DNA of 36,932 nt from Bacteroidaceae bacterium (lineage in GTDB: Bacteria; Bacteroidota; Bacteroidia; Bacteroidales; Bacteroidaceae). Where the stretch lies: contig JAFTRV010000012.1 of the NCBI GenBank assembly GCA_017462065.1, positions 1-36,932 of the forward strand, in the 5' to 3' direction. Positions 1-9,039 of this stretch are shown in pieces. The position numbers and the translations under genes were made by a program. The notes beneath the pieces are model-generated. The model had not been told where the DNA came from. It saw only the letters and a list, made by a program, of their open reading frames with translations, and ran no database searches. Each line of letters begins with the position of its first letter. Within the stretch, counting starts at the first letter, position 1.

Positions 1-521
1 CCCTCGAAGCCCTTGCCGTGACGAGCCTCGTCCTTAGCCATCTCATGAACTGTGTCGTGGATAGCGTCGAGGTTAAGCTCCTTAGCACGCTTTGCGATGC
101 GGTACTTGTCGGCACATGCGCCTGACTCAGCGTTCATACGCTTGTCGAGGTTTGTCTTGGTATCCCAAACAACATCGCCAAGAAGCTCTGCGAACTTAGC
201 CGCATGCTCAGCCTCTTCCCATGCGTAGCGCTTGAATGCCTCGGCAACCTCGGGATAGCCCTCACGGTCGGCCTGGCGGCTCATTGCGAGGTACATGCCT
301 ACCTCGGTGCATTCACCGATGAAGTGGTTGTTGAGGTCCTTTATCATCTCGTCGTCGCAGCCCTTAGCCACGCCGATAACGTGTTCCTGAACAAATTCTA
401 TCTTGCCGTTCTCCTGAAGTTCGTTGAATTTCTCAGCCGGCACCTTACACATTGGGCAACGCTCCGGAGCTGATTCACCTTCATGAATATAACCACAAAC
501 TGAACAAATGTACTTTTTCAT
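1..521 (-). CDS. rbr: Reverse rubrerythrin, C-terminus beyond window
   Basis: Non-haem di-iron peroxidase of the rubrerythrin family, which reduces hydrogen peroxide in the cytoplasm of anaerobes. The minus-strand frame starts at ATG 521-519 and runs off base 1, giving 173 codons. The first 30 residues form a rubredoxin-type iron site with two CxxC-like pairs (CSVCGY and CPMC), followed by a four-helix ferritin-like domain with ExxH-type ligand motifs (EEAEHA near residue 105; DEARHG near the cut end). The rubredoxin module is N-terminal, the order of 'reverse' rubrerythrins; classical ones carry it at the C-terminus. The perR-like gene lies 43 bp upstream on the same strand, so the two are probably co-transcribed and peroxide-regulated. 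Family is certain from the motifs; the exact electron donor is not visible. Confidence 0.93.
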   Translation of the reverse strand, partial: MKKYICSVCGYIHEGESAPERCPMCKVPAEKFNELQENGKIEFVQEHVIGVAKGCDDEMIKDLNNHFIGECTEVGMYLAMSRQADREGYPEVAEAFKRYAWEEAEHAAKFAELLGDVVWDTKTNLDKRMNAESGACADKYRIAKRAKELNLDAIHDTVHEMAKDEARHGKGFE

Positions 522-564
522 AATTTTAATGTTTTAAGCCGTTAATAATGTTTTATTTTAATTG

Positions 565-1011
565 TTATTTTTTCTTGCAATCGGGGCAAATGCCTTTCAG
601 ATAGAGCTGAGCGTCGGTGACTTCAAGATTTTCGGCACCCTCGACCAACGAAAGGAACTCTTTCTTTATTTTAAGGTCGATTATCTTGCCGCAGCTGTTG
701 CAACGAAAGTGAGCATGGCTGCTGCAATCGCCGTCGAAGCAGCGGAAGGTGTCGTCAATAGTGAGCATCAGAACAAGCCCGGCATCAACGAACAGCTTCA
801 AGGTGTTGTAAACCGTTGTCAATGATAGCGAGCCAAGCTCGTCACGCAAAGCCTCGTATACGACCTCGGCAGTAGGATGCTGGCAACTGTTGCGTACATA
901 CTCGAATATTGCCAAACGCTGTACCGACGGGCGTATGCCTGCTCTTATTAACTCATCCTTTAAATCTGCTCTTGATACCACAGTCTCTATCTTTTTTGCC
1001 TTGTTTTGCAT
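565..1011 (-). CDS. perR: Fur-family peroxide-responsive repressor (PerR-like)
   Basis: Metal-dependent DNA-binding repressor of 148 residues, normal for the Fur/PerR family. It shows the winged-helix part (HPTAEVVYEAL, then SLTTVYNTL) and a C-terminal dimerisation part with two CxxC pairs (CNSCGK and CPDCKK) that form the structural zinc site. The FD before the H-x-H-x-x-C stretch aligns with the PerR regulatory aspartate, and the rubrerythrin gene next door points to peroxide sensing, so I prefer PerR to Fur or Zur. The frame is open 41 codons further upstream to 1134, but that part is AT-rich and lies across the promoter, so I start at ATG 1011-1009. The gene probably represses its own operon. 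Family call is firm, sensing specificity is inferred. Confidence 0.88.
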   Translation of the reverse strand: MQNKAKKIETVVSRADLKDELIRAGIRPSVQRLAIFEYVRNSCQHPTAEVVYEALRDELGSLSLTTVYNTLKLFVDAGLVLMLTIDDTFRCFDGDCSSHAHFRCNSCGKIIDLKIKKEFLSLVEGAENLEVTDAQLYLKGICPDCKKK

Positions 1012-1030
1012 TTCATTTCTGAAATCATTG

Positions 1031-1061
1031 CAAATATACAAACACTTTATTGATGTGGCAA
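1031..1061 (-). promoter_or_regulatory. Promoter of perR-rbr operon
   Basis: On the minus strand TATATTTG (1038-1031) matches the Bacteroidota -7 consensus TAnnTTTG, and TTG at 1061-1059 lies exactly 20 nt upstream. The predicted transcript start is about 1024, giving a leader near 13 nt and supporting the ATG at 1011. Confidence 0.7.
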
Positions 1062-1138
1062 GTTTTTTGCGATTTTTTTCTAAAAATTTTAAAAAAGTTG
1101 AAAAACGACTTTCCACTGCCCCTTTGCCATACATGTTA

Positions 1139-1169
1139 TTGTATTTTTCATAGCAAAAGAGTATTTTTG
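1139..1169 (+). promoter_or_regulatory. Promoter of the ABC-F operon
   Basis: TTG (1139-1141), a 20-nt spacer, then TATTTTTG (1162-1169) fit the Bacteroidota -33/-7 promoter. The predicted start near 1176 gives a leader of about 30 nt to the TTG initiation codon at 1205. It is divergent from the perR promoter. Confidence 0.65.
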
Positions 1170-1204
1170 CAAAGCATATTATACATTATTAAATAGATAG
1201 AGAT

Positions 1205-3142
1205 TTGCTTTCTGTAGACAACATAAGCGTTGATTTCGGCGGAACAGGGCTGTTTCACGATGTCAGTTTCATAATTAACAAGAAGGACAGGATTGCGCTT
1301 GTCGGCAAGAACGGTGCAGGCAAAAGCACTATTCTAAAGATTATCGCCGGCATACAGGCACCGACCGAGGGAGGCGTATCCAAGCCGAAAGACTTCACCA
1401 TCGGGTACCTGCCGCAGGTTATGCGCCACAGCGACGGCAGAACGGTATTCGAGGAGGCGGAACTCGCTTTCGCCCACATTCACGAGATGGAGGCAAGGCT
1501 CAAAGGAATGAACGAAGAGCTGTCGGTGCGCGAGGACTATGAGAGCGAGAGCTACCACAAGCTTATCGAGGAGTACACGCACCTGAACGAGCAGTACACG
1601 CTCATGGGCGGCAGCCACTACGAAGCGGAGATAGAGCGCACTCTGCAAGGACTCGGATTCAGGCGTGATGACTTCAAACGCCCCACTAAGGAGTTCAGCG
1701 GAGGCTGGCGCATGCGAATAGAGCTTGCCAAGCTGCTGCTTCAGCACCCCGATGTTCTGCTGCTCGACGAGCCCACCAACCACCTTGACATTGAGAGCAT
1801 ACAATGGCTTGAGCAGTTCCTTGCCCGCAGCGCCAACGCCGTTCTGCTGGTAAGCCACGACAGGGCCTTCCTGAACGCTGTAACAAACAGGACCATTGAG
1901 ATTTCGTGCGGCAGGATATACGACTACAAGCTGCCCTATGACAAATTCATGGAGAGCCGCAAGGAGCGTCGCGAGCAGCAGCTGCGTGCGTACGAGAACC
2001 AACAGAAGGAGATTGCCGACATTAAGGAGTTCATTGAGCGTTTCCGCTACAAGCCTACAAAGGCTGTGCAGGTACAGAGCCGCATCAAGCACCTTGAGAG
2101 GATGATTCCCATTGTCATTGACGAGGAGGACAACAGCCGCCTGAGGCTCAAGTTCGCCCCCGCGACAAGGAGCGGCAACTACCCCGTAATATGCAATGAG
2201 GTAAAAAAGAGCTTCGGCGAACATACTGTCTTTGAGAATGTTAATCTCACTATAAACCGTGGCGAGAAGGTTGCTTTCGTCGGACGCAACGGCGAGGGAA
2301 AGACAACGCTCGTACGCTGCATACTGAACGAGCTGGAGCATGAAGGCGAGATAATCATCGGGCACAATGTGCAGACCGCATATTTCGCTCAGCACGAGGC
2401 GCAGCTGCTCGACGAGAACCTGACGGTGTTCCAGACAATAGACAATGTCGCGACAGGCGACATAAGGCTGCGCATACGTGACATTCTGGGAGCGTTCATG
2501 TTCGGCGGCGAGGCGTCGGACAAGCCTGTAAAGGTTCTTTCGGGCGGAGAGAGAAGCCGCCTCGCAATGATACGCCTGCTGCTTAGGCAGATGAACCTGC
2601 TTATACTCGACGAGCCTACGAACCACCTCGACATGCAGTCGAAGGATGTGCTGAAAGAGGCCATCCGAGAGTTCGACGGCACGGTCATTGTAGTAAGCCA
2701 CGACAGAGAGTTCCTCGACGGCCTTGTCACGAAGGTGTACGAATTCGGCGAGGGCAAGGTACGTGAGCATATTGGAGGAATATACGACTACCTTGCCGCC
2801 AAGAACGCAAGCAACATAAACGAAGCCTTAGCCGCAAGCAAGCCTGCTACCACCGCCGCCAAGAATGAAAAGCCCGCAAACGAGAGCCGCTTGAGCTACG
2901 AGGCCGAAAAAGAGCTGCAGAAACAGAAACGAAAGCTCGAAAGGCTCGTACAGGACGACGAGAACGCAATAAACGAGATTGAAGGCGCAATAGCCGCAAT
3001 AGAAGCGGCAATGAGCACTCCCGAGGGCAGCACGCAAGAGAATTTCACGAAATACGCTTCGCTGAAGAGACAGCTCGACGATGCCGTCGCACGTTGGGAA
3101 AGCAACATGGAGAGTTTGGAAGAATTGAACAATAAAATATGA
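1205..3142 (+). CDS. ABC-F family ATPase (ribosome-associated)
   Basis: Soluble twin-ATPase of the ABC-F family, whose members bind the ribosome and act in translation or antibiotic protection; no membrane segment is seen. Of 645 residues, the first cassette has Walker A GKNGAGKST (about 34-42), signature FSGGW and Walker B LLLDEPTNHLD; the second has GRNGEGKTT (about 360), LSGGER and LILDEPTNHLD. A charged linker at about 240-300 is the ribosome-contacting interdomain arm, and residues 560-645 form a lysine/glutamate-rich coiled coil like that of Uup/YheS-type members. The start is TTG: an in-frame TAA at 1190-1192 excludes a longer frame. The last codons overlap the next gene (ATGA at 3139-3142). 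Which subfamily it belongs to, and whether it gives resistance, cannot be decided here. Confidence 0.93.
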   Translation: MLSVDNISVDFGGTGLFHDVSFIINKKDRIALVGKNGAGKSTILKIIAGIQAPTEGGVSKPKDFTIGYLPQVMRHSDGRTVFEEAELAFAHIHEMEARLKGMNEELSVREDYESESYHKLIEEYTHLNEQYTLMGGSHYEAEIERTLQGLGFRRDDFKRPTKEFSGGWRMRIELAKLLLQHPDVLLLDEPTNHLDIESIQWLEQFLARSANAVLLVSHDRAFLNAVTNRTIEISCGRIYDYKLPYDKFMESRKERREQQLRAYENQQKEIADIKEFIERFRYKPTKAVQVQSRIKHLERMIPIVIDEEDNSRLRLKFAPATRSGNYPVICNEVKKSFGEHTVFENVNLTINRGEKVAFVGRNGEGKTTLVRCILNELEHEGEIIIGHNVQTAYFAQHEAQLLDENLTVFQTIDNVATGDIRLRIRDILGAFMFGGEASDKPVKVLSGGERSRLAMIRLLLRQMNLLILDEPTNHLDMQSKDVLKEAIREFDGTVIVVSHDREFLDGLVTKVYEFGEGKVREHIGGIYDYLAAKNASNINEALAASKPATTAAKNEKPANESRLSYEAEKELQKQKRKLERLVQDDENAINEIEGAIAAIEAAMSTPEGSTQENFTKYASLKRQLDDAVARWESNMESLEELNNKI

Positions 3143-5166
3143 AAAAAACTATTATCTGCGTAGCTCTTGCCACAACGATGGGAGCATGCACAACAAAAGA
3201 GAACAAGATGGAATCGAGAATCATAGCAAACATGGATACCACCCAGTCGCCGGGAGCCGATTTCTTTGAATACGCCACCGGAAGCTGGAGGAAAGCCAAC
3301 CCCCTGACCGACGAGTACGCAAGATACGGACAGTTCGACGCCCTGCGCGAGAACAACCGTGAACAGCTCAAGGAGCTTGTCCTTGAACAGGCCGAGAAGA
3401 AGAGCGAGCCGGGAAGCAACGCTCAGAAAGTGGGCGACCTCTACAATATGGTAATGGACAGCACGCGCCGCAACAGCTTAGGAGCATCGCCTGTCAAGCC
3501 GCTATTGGACGAGATAGCCGCAATAGGCGAGAGAAGCGAAATAACGAAGCTGCTGGCAAAGAACTACCGCAGCGGCATAGGCGGATTCTTCGGCACAGGC
3601 ATTGGCACCGACATAATGAACAGCGACAACAACCAGTTAGGAATATACCAGGGCGGGTTGTCACTCCCCGAAAAGGAGTATTACAGCGACAATGACGAAG
3701 CGTCGGAGAACATACGTTCAAAGTTCCGCCGGTATGTTGCGAACATGTTCAAGCTGCATGGCTTTACAGAGCAGGAGGCAACCGAAAAGACGGAGAAGGT
3801 GATGAAGATTGAGACACGCATAGCCGCCAAGCACCTTTCACGCGTGGAACGCCGCAACCCGCTCAACAGCTATCACAAGATGAGCTATGAGGAGCTGAAG
3901 CGAGAGATTCCCGGCTTTGACTGGGACGCCTACTACAGCACGCTCGGCATCGACGGCATTGAGGAGATAAACCTCGCTCACCCCGAAGCCATAAAAGAGG
4001 CTGCCGCAATAATCGAGACAGCTCCTTTGGACGAGCTGCAGGCATTCCTGCAATGGAAGGTCATACGCTCTACATCGAACGAGCTGAGCGATGACATTGA
4101 GGCCGAGACATTCGCTTTCTACGGCACTGTGCTCAGCGGCAAGAAAGCACAGCAGCCGCGCTGGAAAAGAGCGTTGGAGGCTGTGAACGGGGCTTTGGGC
4201 GACATCATTGGCGAGCTTTATGTAGAAAAGCATTTCCCGCCGGCTGCAAAAGAGCGCATGACACAGCTTGTGAAGAACTTGCAGGTCGCTCTTGGCGAGC
4301 GCATCGACGCACAGGAGTGGATGAGCGACGAGACAAAGAGAGCCGCGCATGAGAAGCTGAACACCTTTACGGTGAAGATAGGCTACCCCGACAAGTGGGA
4401 GGATTACAGCAAGCTGACAATAGACCCGTCGCTCAGCTACCCCGACAACTGCAGAAGAATGGCAGAGTTCAGTTGGGACAAGCACATCGAGGAAAAATGG
4501 GGCAAGCCCGTAGACCGTGACGAGTGGCACATGACTCCGCAGACCGTCAATGCGTACTACAACCCCACGACAAACGAGATTTGCTTCCCCGCAGGCATTC
4601 TTCAGTACCCGTTCTTTGACATGAACGAAGACGACGCATTCAACTACGGCGCTATCGGAGTAGTTATCGGGCATGAGATGACGCATGGTTTCGATGACCA
4701 GGGACGACAGTTCGACAAAGACGGCAATTTCGCCAACTGGTGGACCGAGGCCGACGCAAAGAGCTTCAACGAACGCACTCAGGTCATCATAGACTTCTTT
4801 GACAAGATTGAGGTGCTGCCGGGCCTCAACGCCAACGGCAAGCTTACCGTAGGTGAGAACATCGCCGACCACGGAGGCCTGACGATTGCCATGCAGGCAT
4901 TCAAGAACGCCACAAAGGAGAACCCGCTGCCTGTCAAGGACGGCTTCACGCCCGAGCAGAGATTCTACCTCTCATACTCGAACGTGTGGGCGGGCAACAT
5001 ACGTGACGAGGAGATACGCAACCTCACGAAGAGCGACCCGCACTCACTGTCACGCTGGAGGGTGAACGGCACGCTGCCGCACATCGACGACTGGTACACG
5101 GCATTCGGAATAACAGAGAAAGACCCGTTGTTCGTACCCGTCGAGGAGCGCCTCAGAATTTGGTAA
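3139..5166 (+). CDS. M13 (neprilysin/PepO) family zinc metallopeptidase
   Basis: Zinc endopeptidase of family M13, 675 residues, the usual length. The N-terminus is a short signal ending in a lipobox-like MGAC (Cys 17), so it is probably a lipoprotein facing the periplasm or exterior. The catalytic domain has the HExxH motif in VIGHEMTHGF and the third-ligand motif ENIADHGG, and ends in the family-typical short C-terminus with a final Trp. The N-terminal half matches the helical M13_N region that closes over the active site. The start codon overlaps the stop of the ABC-F gene (ATGA), indicating translational coupling, although the two functions have no evident link. Natural substrate unknown; PepO-like enzymes cut short peptides. 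Confidence 0.93.
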   Translation: MKKTIICVALATTMGACTTKENKMESRIIANMDTTQSPGADFFEYATGSWRKANPLTDEYARYGQFDALRENNREQLKELVLEQAEKKSEPGSNAQKVGDLYNMVMDSTRRNSLGASPVKPLLDEIAAIGERSEITKLLAKNYRSGIGGFFGTGIGTDIMNSDNNQLGIYQGGLSLPEKEYYSDNDEASENIRSKFRRYVANMFKLHGFTEQEATEKTEKVMKIETRIAAKHLSRVERRNPLNSYHKMSYEELKREIPGFDWDAYYSTLGIDGIEEINLAHPEAIKEAAAIIETAPLDELQAFLQWKVIRSTSNELSDDIEAETFAFYGTVLSGKKAQQPRWKRALEAVNGALGDIIGELYVEKHFPPAAKERMTQLVKNLQVALGERIDAQEWMSDETKRAAHEKLNTFTVKIGYPDKWEDYSKLTIDPSLSYPDNCRRMAEFSWDKHIEEKWGKPVDRDEWHMTPQTVNAYYNPTTNEICFPAGILQYPFFDMNEDDAFNYGAIGVVIGHEMTHGFDDQGRQFDKDGNFANWWTEADAKSFNERTQVIIDFFDKIEVLPGLNANGKLTVGENIADHGGLTIAMQAFKNATKENPLPVKDGFTPEQRFYLSYSNVWAGNIRDEEIRNLTKSDPHSLSRWRVNGTLPHIDDWYTAFGITEKDPLFVPVEERLRIW

Positions 5167-5187
5167 CAACAGAAACAGAACATTACA

Positions 5188-6063
5188 ATGCCAATAAAAG
5201 TACCTGCCGGGCTGCCGGCACTGCAGCATGTCATTGACGAGGGGGTGGGAATTGACATTCTTGAAAAGGCCTCTCCGAAGACATTGCATATAGCGCTGCT
5301 GAACATCATGCCGATGAAAGAGACGACAGAGGCCGACTTCATACGCCTGCTATCGTCGTCGGACGAAGAGATTGAGCTGACATTGCTCAAGCTCGACACC
5401 CACACGCCCAAGCATGCAAAGCCCGAGCACATGGAGCGATACTACACGTCGTTCAACAGCATAAGGGAACGCCGCTTCGACGGGCTAATTATAACAGGAG
5501 CGCCCATCGAAAAGATTGAGTTCGAGGAGGTCACCTACTGGCCCGAGCTTTGCGGGATATTAGACTGGGCAAAGAGCAATGTAACATCGACGCTCTTCAT
5601 CTGCTGGGCCGCACAGGCCGGCGTGTACCGCAAGTTCGGCATTCAGAAGCACCTGCTGCCGGCAAAGATGTTCGGCATATTCCCGCACACAATAGCAAAG
5701 CCCGAGCTGCCGCTGTTCGACGGCGTCGAGGATATCATTTACGTGCCTCACAGTCGCCACACGGCATTATGCAGAGAGGATATCGTGGCCGAAGAGAGGC
5801 TTGACCTGCTTTCGGAATCGGAACTTTCGGGAGTATATATAATGCAAGAGAAAGGCACGAGGGATTTCTTTATAACAGGCCACTCAGAGTATGCCCTCTA
5901 CACTCTTGACGGAGAGTACAAGCGTGACGTGGCGAAGGGGCTCCCCATTGAACTGCCGCTCAACTACTACCGTGACGACAACCCGGCCAACGAGCCCGTA
6001 AACAGATGGCAGGCTACCGCAAGGAAACTGTTCGGCAACTGGCTTAGACATTATTGCAAATAA
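5188..6063 (+). CDS. metA: Homoserine O-acyltransferase (MetA type, predicted acetyl-specific)
   Basis: Cytoplasmic enzyme that acylates homoserine at the start of methionine synthesis. The 291-residue protein aligns with MetA along its length: catalytic Cys139 in FICWAAQAG, His232 and Glu234 in TGHSEY, and the GAPIEKIEF loop. Relative to E. coli MetA the numbering is offset by three, so Glu108 falls at the position (111 in E. coli) where Glu marks acetyl-CoA users and Gly marks succinyl-CoA users. I therefore predict homoserine O-acetyltransferase despite the family's usual 'succinyl' name. It sits 21 bp after the M13 gene and 16 bp before the thioesterase gene, in the same apparent operon. 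thrA, which supplies homoserine, lies about 28 kb away. Confidence 0.93.
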   Translation: MPIKVPAGLPALQHVIDEGVGIDILEKASPKTLHIALLNIMPMKETTEADFIRLLSSSDEEIELTLLKLDTHTPKHAKPEHMERYYTSFNSIRERRFDGLIITGAPIEKIEFEEVTYWPELCGILDWAKSNVTSTLFICWAAQAGVYRKFGIQKHLLPAKMFGIFPHTIAKPELPLFDGVEDIIYVPHSRHTALCREDIVAEERLDLLSESELSGVYIMQEKGTRDFFITGHSEYALYTLDGEYKRDVAKGLPIELPLNYYRDDNPANEPVNRWQATARKLFGNWLRHYCK

Positions 6064-6079
6064 CCTAAAAGAACAAGAT

Positions 6080-6817
6080 ATGGCACCTTATTCAAAAAAC
6101 CACACCATCACCTGCTACGAAGCGGACGCCAACCAGATTATGCGACCAACAGCAATGCTCGACATGATGCAGGAGGCCGCTAACATAAACGCCACGTCGC
6201 TCGGCTTCGGATACGATGAGATGAAGGAGAGCAACACCGCATGGGTACTCTCACGCATACATGTCCGTTTCAAGAGCTATCCTAAATGGCGTGACAGCGT
6301 GAACATAAAGACATGGCACAAAGGCACAGCCAGGCTCTTCTACCTGCGTGACTACCTCCTTAGCGACGAGGAGGGCAACACCCTTGCCGAGGCTACAAGC
6401 TCATGGCTAATTATTGACATGAACACACGCCGCCTCGTACGCAGCAACGAGCTTGCGACAAGCGAGGAGAAATGCACAAAAGAAGACGCAATTGCCGAGC
6501 CTGCCGACAAGGTTACCATACCTGTGGACATTGAGCCTGAGCTTGTAAGGAAGCACCCTGTAACATGGTCGGAGATTGATACTATGGGACACGTGAACAA
6601 CGTGAAGTATGTTGTCTGGGCCATTGACGCTGTAGGCACTGACATCGTAAAGGAGAGGCCATTGAAGGAGCTTCTCATAAACTACGATGCGGAGGTTATG
6701 CCTAACGATGTAGTAAAGATTTACAAAGTGCGTGAAGAGAGCGACGAAGGCCTTGTGTATTACATCACCGGCAAGGTCGATGACAAGCAGAACTTCAGCG
6801 TGAAGATGATTTTCTGA
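6080..6817 (+). CDS. Acyl-ACP thioesterase (FatA/FatB-like, double hot-dog)
   Basis: Releases fatty acids from acyl carrier protein in the cytoplasm. The 245-residue protein has two hot-dog halves: the first includes the AANINATSLGFG helix and the WVLSRIHVRF strand, the second DTMGHVNNVKYV, which carries the Asn/His signature of the acyl-ACP thioesterase family (PF01643). Length and motif order agree with other Bacteroidales members. It is the last gene before the terminator at 6837-6873 and follows metA by 16 bp. Chain-length preference cannot be read from sequence. Confidence 0.88.
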   Translation: MAPYSKNHTITCYEADANQIMRPTAMLDMMQEAANINATSLGFGYDEMKESNTAWVLSRIHVRFKSYPKWRDSVNIKTWHKGTARLFYLRDYLLSDEEGNTLAEATSSWLIIDMNTRRLVRSNELATSEEKCTKEDAIAEPADKVTIPVDIEPELVRKHPVTWSEIDTMGHVNNVKYVVWAIDAVGTDIVKERPLKELLINYDAEVMPNDVVKIYKVREESDEGLVYYITGKVDDKQNFSVKMIF

Positions 6818-6836
6818 CTTTACCGATACACAATAG

Positions 6837-6873
6837 AAAGAGACGGCTTTCCAAACGGAAGCTGTCTCTTTTC
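6837..6873 (+). terminator. Intrinsic terminator after the thioesterase gene
   Basis: AGAGACGGCTTTCC and GGAAGCTGTCTCT form a 12-13 bp stem (one G-U pair, one bulge) around AAAC, followed by TTTT. It ends the ABC-F to thioesterase operon. Confidence 0.85.
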
Positions 6874-6936
6874 GCATTGAAGAGGGGTTGTAGAATATTT
6901 TATTTATAATAATTAGCTAATATTTAATATTATTTA

Positions 6937-6944
6937 TAACTTCG
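6937..6944 (+). promoter_or_regulatory. Possible -7 element before the GH20 gene
   Basis: TAACTTCG differs from TAnnTTTG at one base and lies 31 bp before the start codon. No convincing TTG is seen 20 nt upstream, so this is weak. The surrounding 158-bp gap otherwise holds only the upstream terminator and AT-rich sequence. Confidence 0.35.
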
Positions 6945-6975
6945 CCTTGTAATAACAGTACCAAAACTTTCACTG

Positions 6976-9030
6976 ATGAAATCTATTGTAATAAGCCTTC
7001 TCGCAGCCCTTATTCTTGCAGGCTGCAACACTAATGACACAACAACGACAAGCAATGACATTCTTCCCATGCCTAAGGATTGCCGGCTTAACAGCGGCAG
7101 TTTCAAAGCCGGTAAGAGCACATCGGTAACTATTGAGGCAGCCGATGAAGACAAGGCTATTCTTGCAGAGTGCGTTGCGGAACTTACACAGCAAGAGAAC
7201 GGCAACAAGGCAAACAGCATTGTACTGAGAATTGCAGAGAAGATTGACAGCATATCTTCGCCCGAGGGCTACAAGGCTGAGATAACAGACGAGAACATTA
7301 CTATAACAGCCACAAGCGGCGCCGGACTCTTCTACGGAGTGCAGACCCTTCTGCAGCTTGCCGACGAGGAGGGCAGAATCCCATGCGGAACAATCACGGA
7401 CGAACCGGAGTTCGCCTATCGAGGACTGATGCTTGACGTTAGCCGCCACTTCTTTGACAAGGAGTTCGTGAAGAAGCAGATTGACGCCATTTCGCACTTC
7501 AAGATGAACCGTCTGCACCTGCACCTGACAGACGCCGCAGGCTGGAGAATTGAAATAAGAAAGTACCCTCGCCTGACAGAGTTCGCCGCATGGCGCAGCA
7601 AGCAGCTGTGGAAGGATTGGTGGTTCGGCGACCGTCTTTATGCCGAGGAGGGAAGCGAGAGCGCATTCGGCGGCTATTACACGCAGGACGATATCCGCGA
7701 GATTGTAAAATACGCCCAGGAACGTTACGTGACCCTAATACCCGAGATTGAGATGCCGGCACACAGCGAAGAGGTGCTTACAGCCTATCCGGAACTATCA
7801 TGCACGCACGAGCCGTACAAGCAGGCCGATTTTTGCATAGGCAACGAGAAGACATACGAATTCCTTGAGAACGTGCTGACCGAGGTCATGGAGCTATTCC
7901 CGTCGGAATACATTCATATCGGAGGCGACGAGGTGGGCAAGGCATCGTGGCCGCACTGCCCTCTTTGCCAGAAACGAATGAAAGAAGAGGGGCTTAAAGA
8001 CGTGAACGAGCTGCAAAGCTATCTTATACACCGCATGGAGAAATTCCTCAACAGCAAAGGGCGGCAGATTATCGGCTGGGACGAGATTCTTGACGGAGGA
8101 CTCGCCCCCAACGCCACCGTGATGTCGTGGCGAGGGACCGAGGGCGGCCTGGCAGCAGTGAACAGCGGCCACAAGGCTATAATGACCCCGGGCGGATACT
8201 GCTACCTCGACTCGTACCAGGACGCTCCGCACACGCAGCCTATGGCGTTCGGGCCATACATGCCGCTTGAGAAGGTATATTCATACAACCCTGTCGAAGG
8301 GCTCGACGAAAAGAAAGCGAAGCTCATATACGGCGTCCAGGGCAACCTGTGGGTCGAGTACATACCTACAGAAGAGATGGTAGAGTATATGATTTACCCC
8401 CGCATACTCGCTATTGCGGAGATTGGCTGGAGAAACCCGCAGGAACGCAATTACGGCGAGTTCTGCGAGCGTGCCGTGAACGCCGTGAACGGACTTCTCG
8501 CAAAGGGCTACAATGCCTTTGACCTGAAGAACGAATACGGACAACGCAAAGAGGCGCTTTCGCCGACAAACAACTGCGCAAAGGGCAAGGAGATATATTA
8601 CGCCGAGAGCAGCCCCTACAACGAGAAGTACAACGCCGGCGGAGGCAAGGCCCTTATTGACGGAATACATGGCGGATGGACATACACCGACCTTAAATGG
8701 CAAGGCTTCATCAAAGGCGGCGTCGATGTCACGATAGACCTCGGCGAAGAGAGAAATATTAACGCTGTCCATGCCGACTTTATGCAGATGTGCATACCCG
8801 ACGTATGGATGCCCGCCGAAGTGAGAATATCCTTGTCAAGCGACAGCATTGCTTTCAGAGAGGTTGCCGTTATAGAACATGACGTGGTAAGAGATGAAGG
8901 ACTATCGTTCAAGAACTACGGCTGGAAGACCGAAAAGGCCGAGAAGGCACGCTACATACGTTACAAGGCTACGTGCGGCAAGCAGGGCGGCTGGCTCTTC
9001 ACTGACGAAATTGAAGTTGAATGTAAATAA
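6976..9030 (+). CDS. GH20 beta-N-acetylhexosaminidase, lipoprotein
   Basis: Removes terminal N-acetylglucosamine or N-acetylgalactosamine from glycans, probably at the outer membrane or in the periplasm. Of 684 residues, the first 18 are a signal with lipobox LILAGC. Residues of about 30-135 are the GH20 N-terminal alpha/beta domain, and about 140-500 the TIM barrel with YRGLMLDVSRHFF, HLHLTDAAGWR and the catalytic Asp318-Glu319 pair in HIGGDEVG. The C-terminal 150 residues (DGIHGGW onwards, VTIDLGEE) look like a discoidin/F5-8C-type carbohydrate-binding domain. Only 9 bp separate it from the giant protease gene, so the two are probably co-transcribed, which would suit joint attack on host glycoproteins (inference). 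Confidence 0.94.
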   Translation: MKSIVISLLAALILAGCNTNDTTTTSNDILPMPKDCRLNSGSFKAGKSTSVTIEAADEDKAILAECVAELTQQENGNKANSIVLRIAEKIDSISSPEGYKAEITDENITITATSGAGLFYGVQTLLQLADEEGRIPCGTITDEPEFAYRGLMLDVSRHFFDKEFVKKQIDAISHFKMNRLHLHLTDAAGWRIEIRKYPRLTEFAAWRSKQLWKDWWFGDRLYAEEGSESAFGGYYTQDDIREIVKYAQERYVTLIPEIEMPAHSEEVLTAYPELSCTHEPYKQADFCIGNEKTYEFLENVLTEVMELFPSEYIHIGGDEVGKASWPHCPLCQKRMKEEGLKDVNELQSYLIHRMEKFLNSKGRQIIGWDEILDGGLAPNATVMSWRGTEGGLAAVNSGHKAIMTPGGYCYLDSYQDAPHTQPMAFGPYMPLEKVYSYNPVEGLDEKKAKLIYGVQGNLWVEYIPTEEMVEYMIYPRILAIAEIGWRNPQERNYGEFCERAVNAVNGLLAKGYNAFDLKNEYGQRKEALSPTNNCAKGKEIYYAESSPYNEKYNAGGGKALIDGIHGGWTYTDLKWQGFIKGGVDVTIDLGEERNINAVHADFMQMCIPDVWMPAEVRISLSSDSIAFREVAVIEHDVVRDEGLSFKNYGWKTEKAEKARYIRYKATCGKQGGWLFTDEIEVECK

Positions 9031-9039
9031 ACAAGCTAT

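Noticed and set aside
1334..2770. Long minus-strand open frame (478 codons) opposite the ABC-F gene
   Set aside because: It is an antisense shadow of a strongly conserved gene, with no promoter or recognisable protein features; similar shadows occur opposite other GC-rich genes here.
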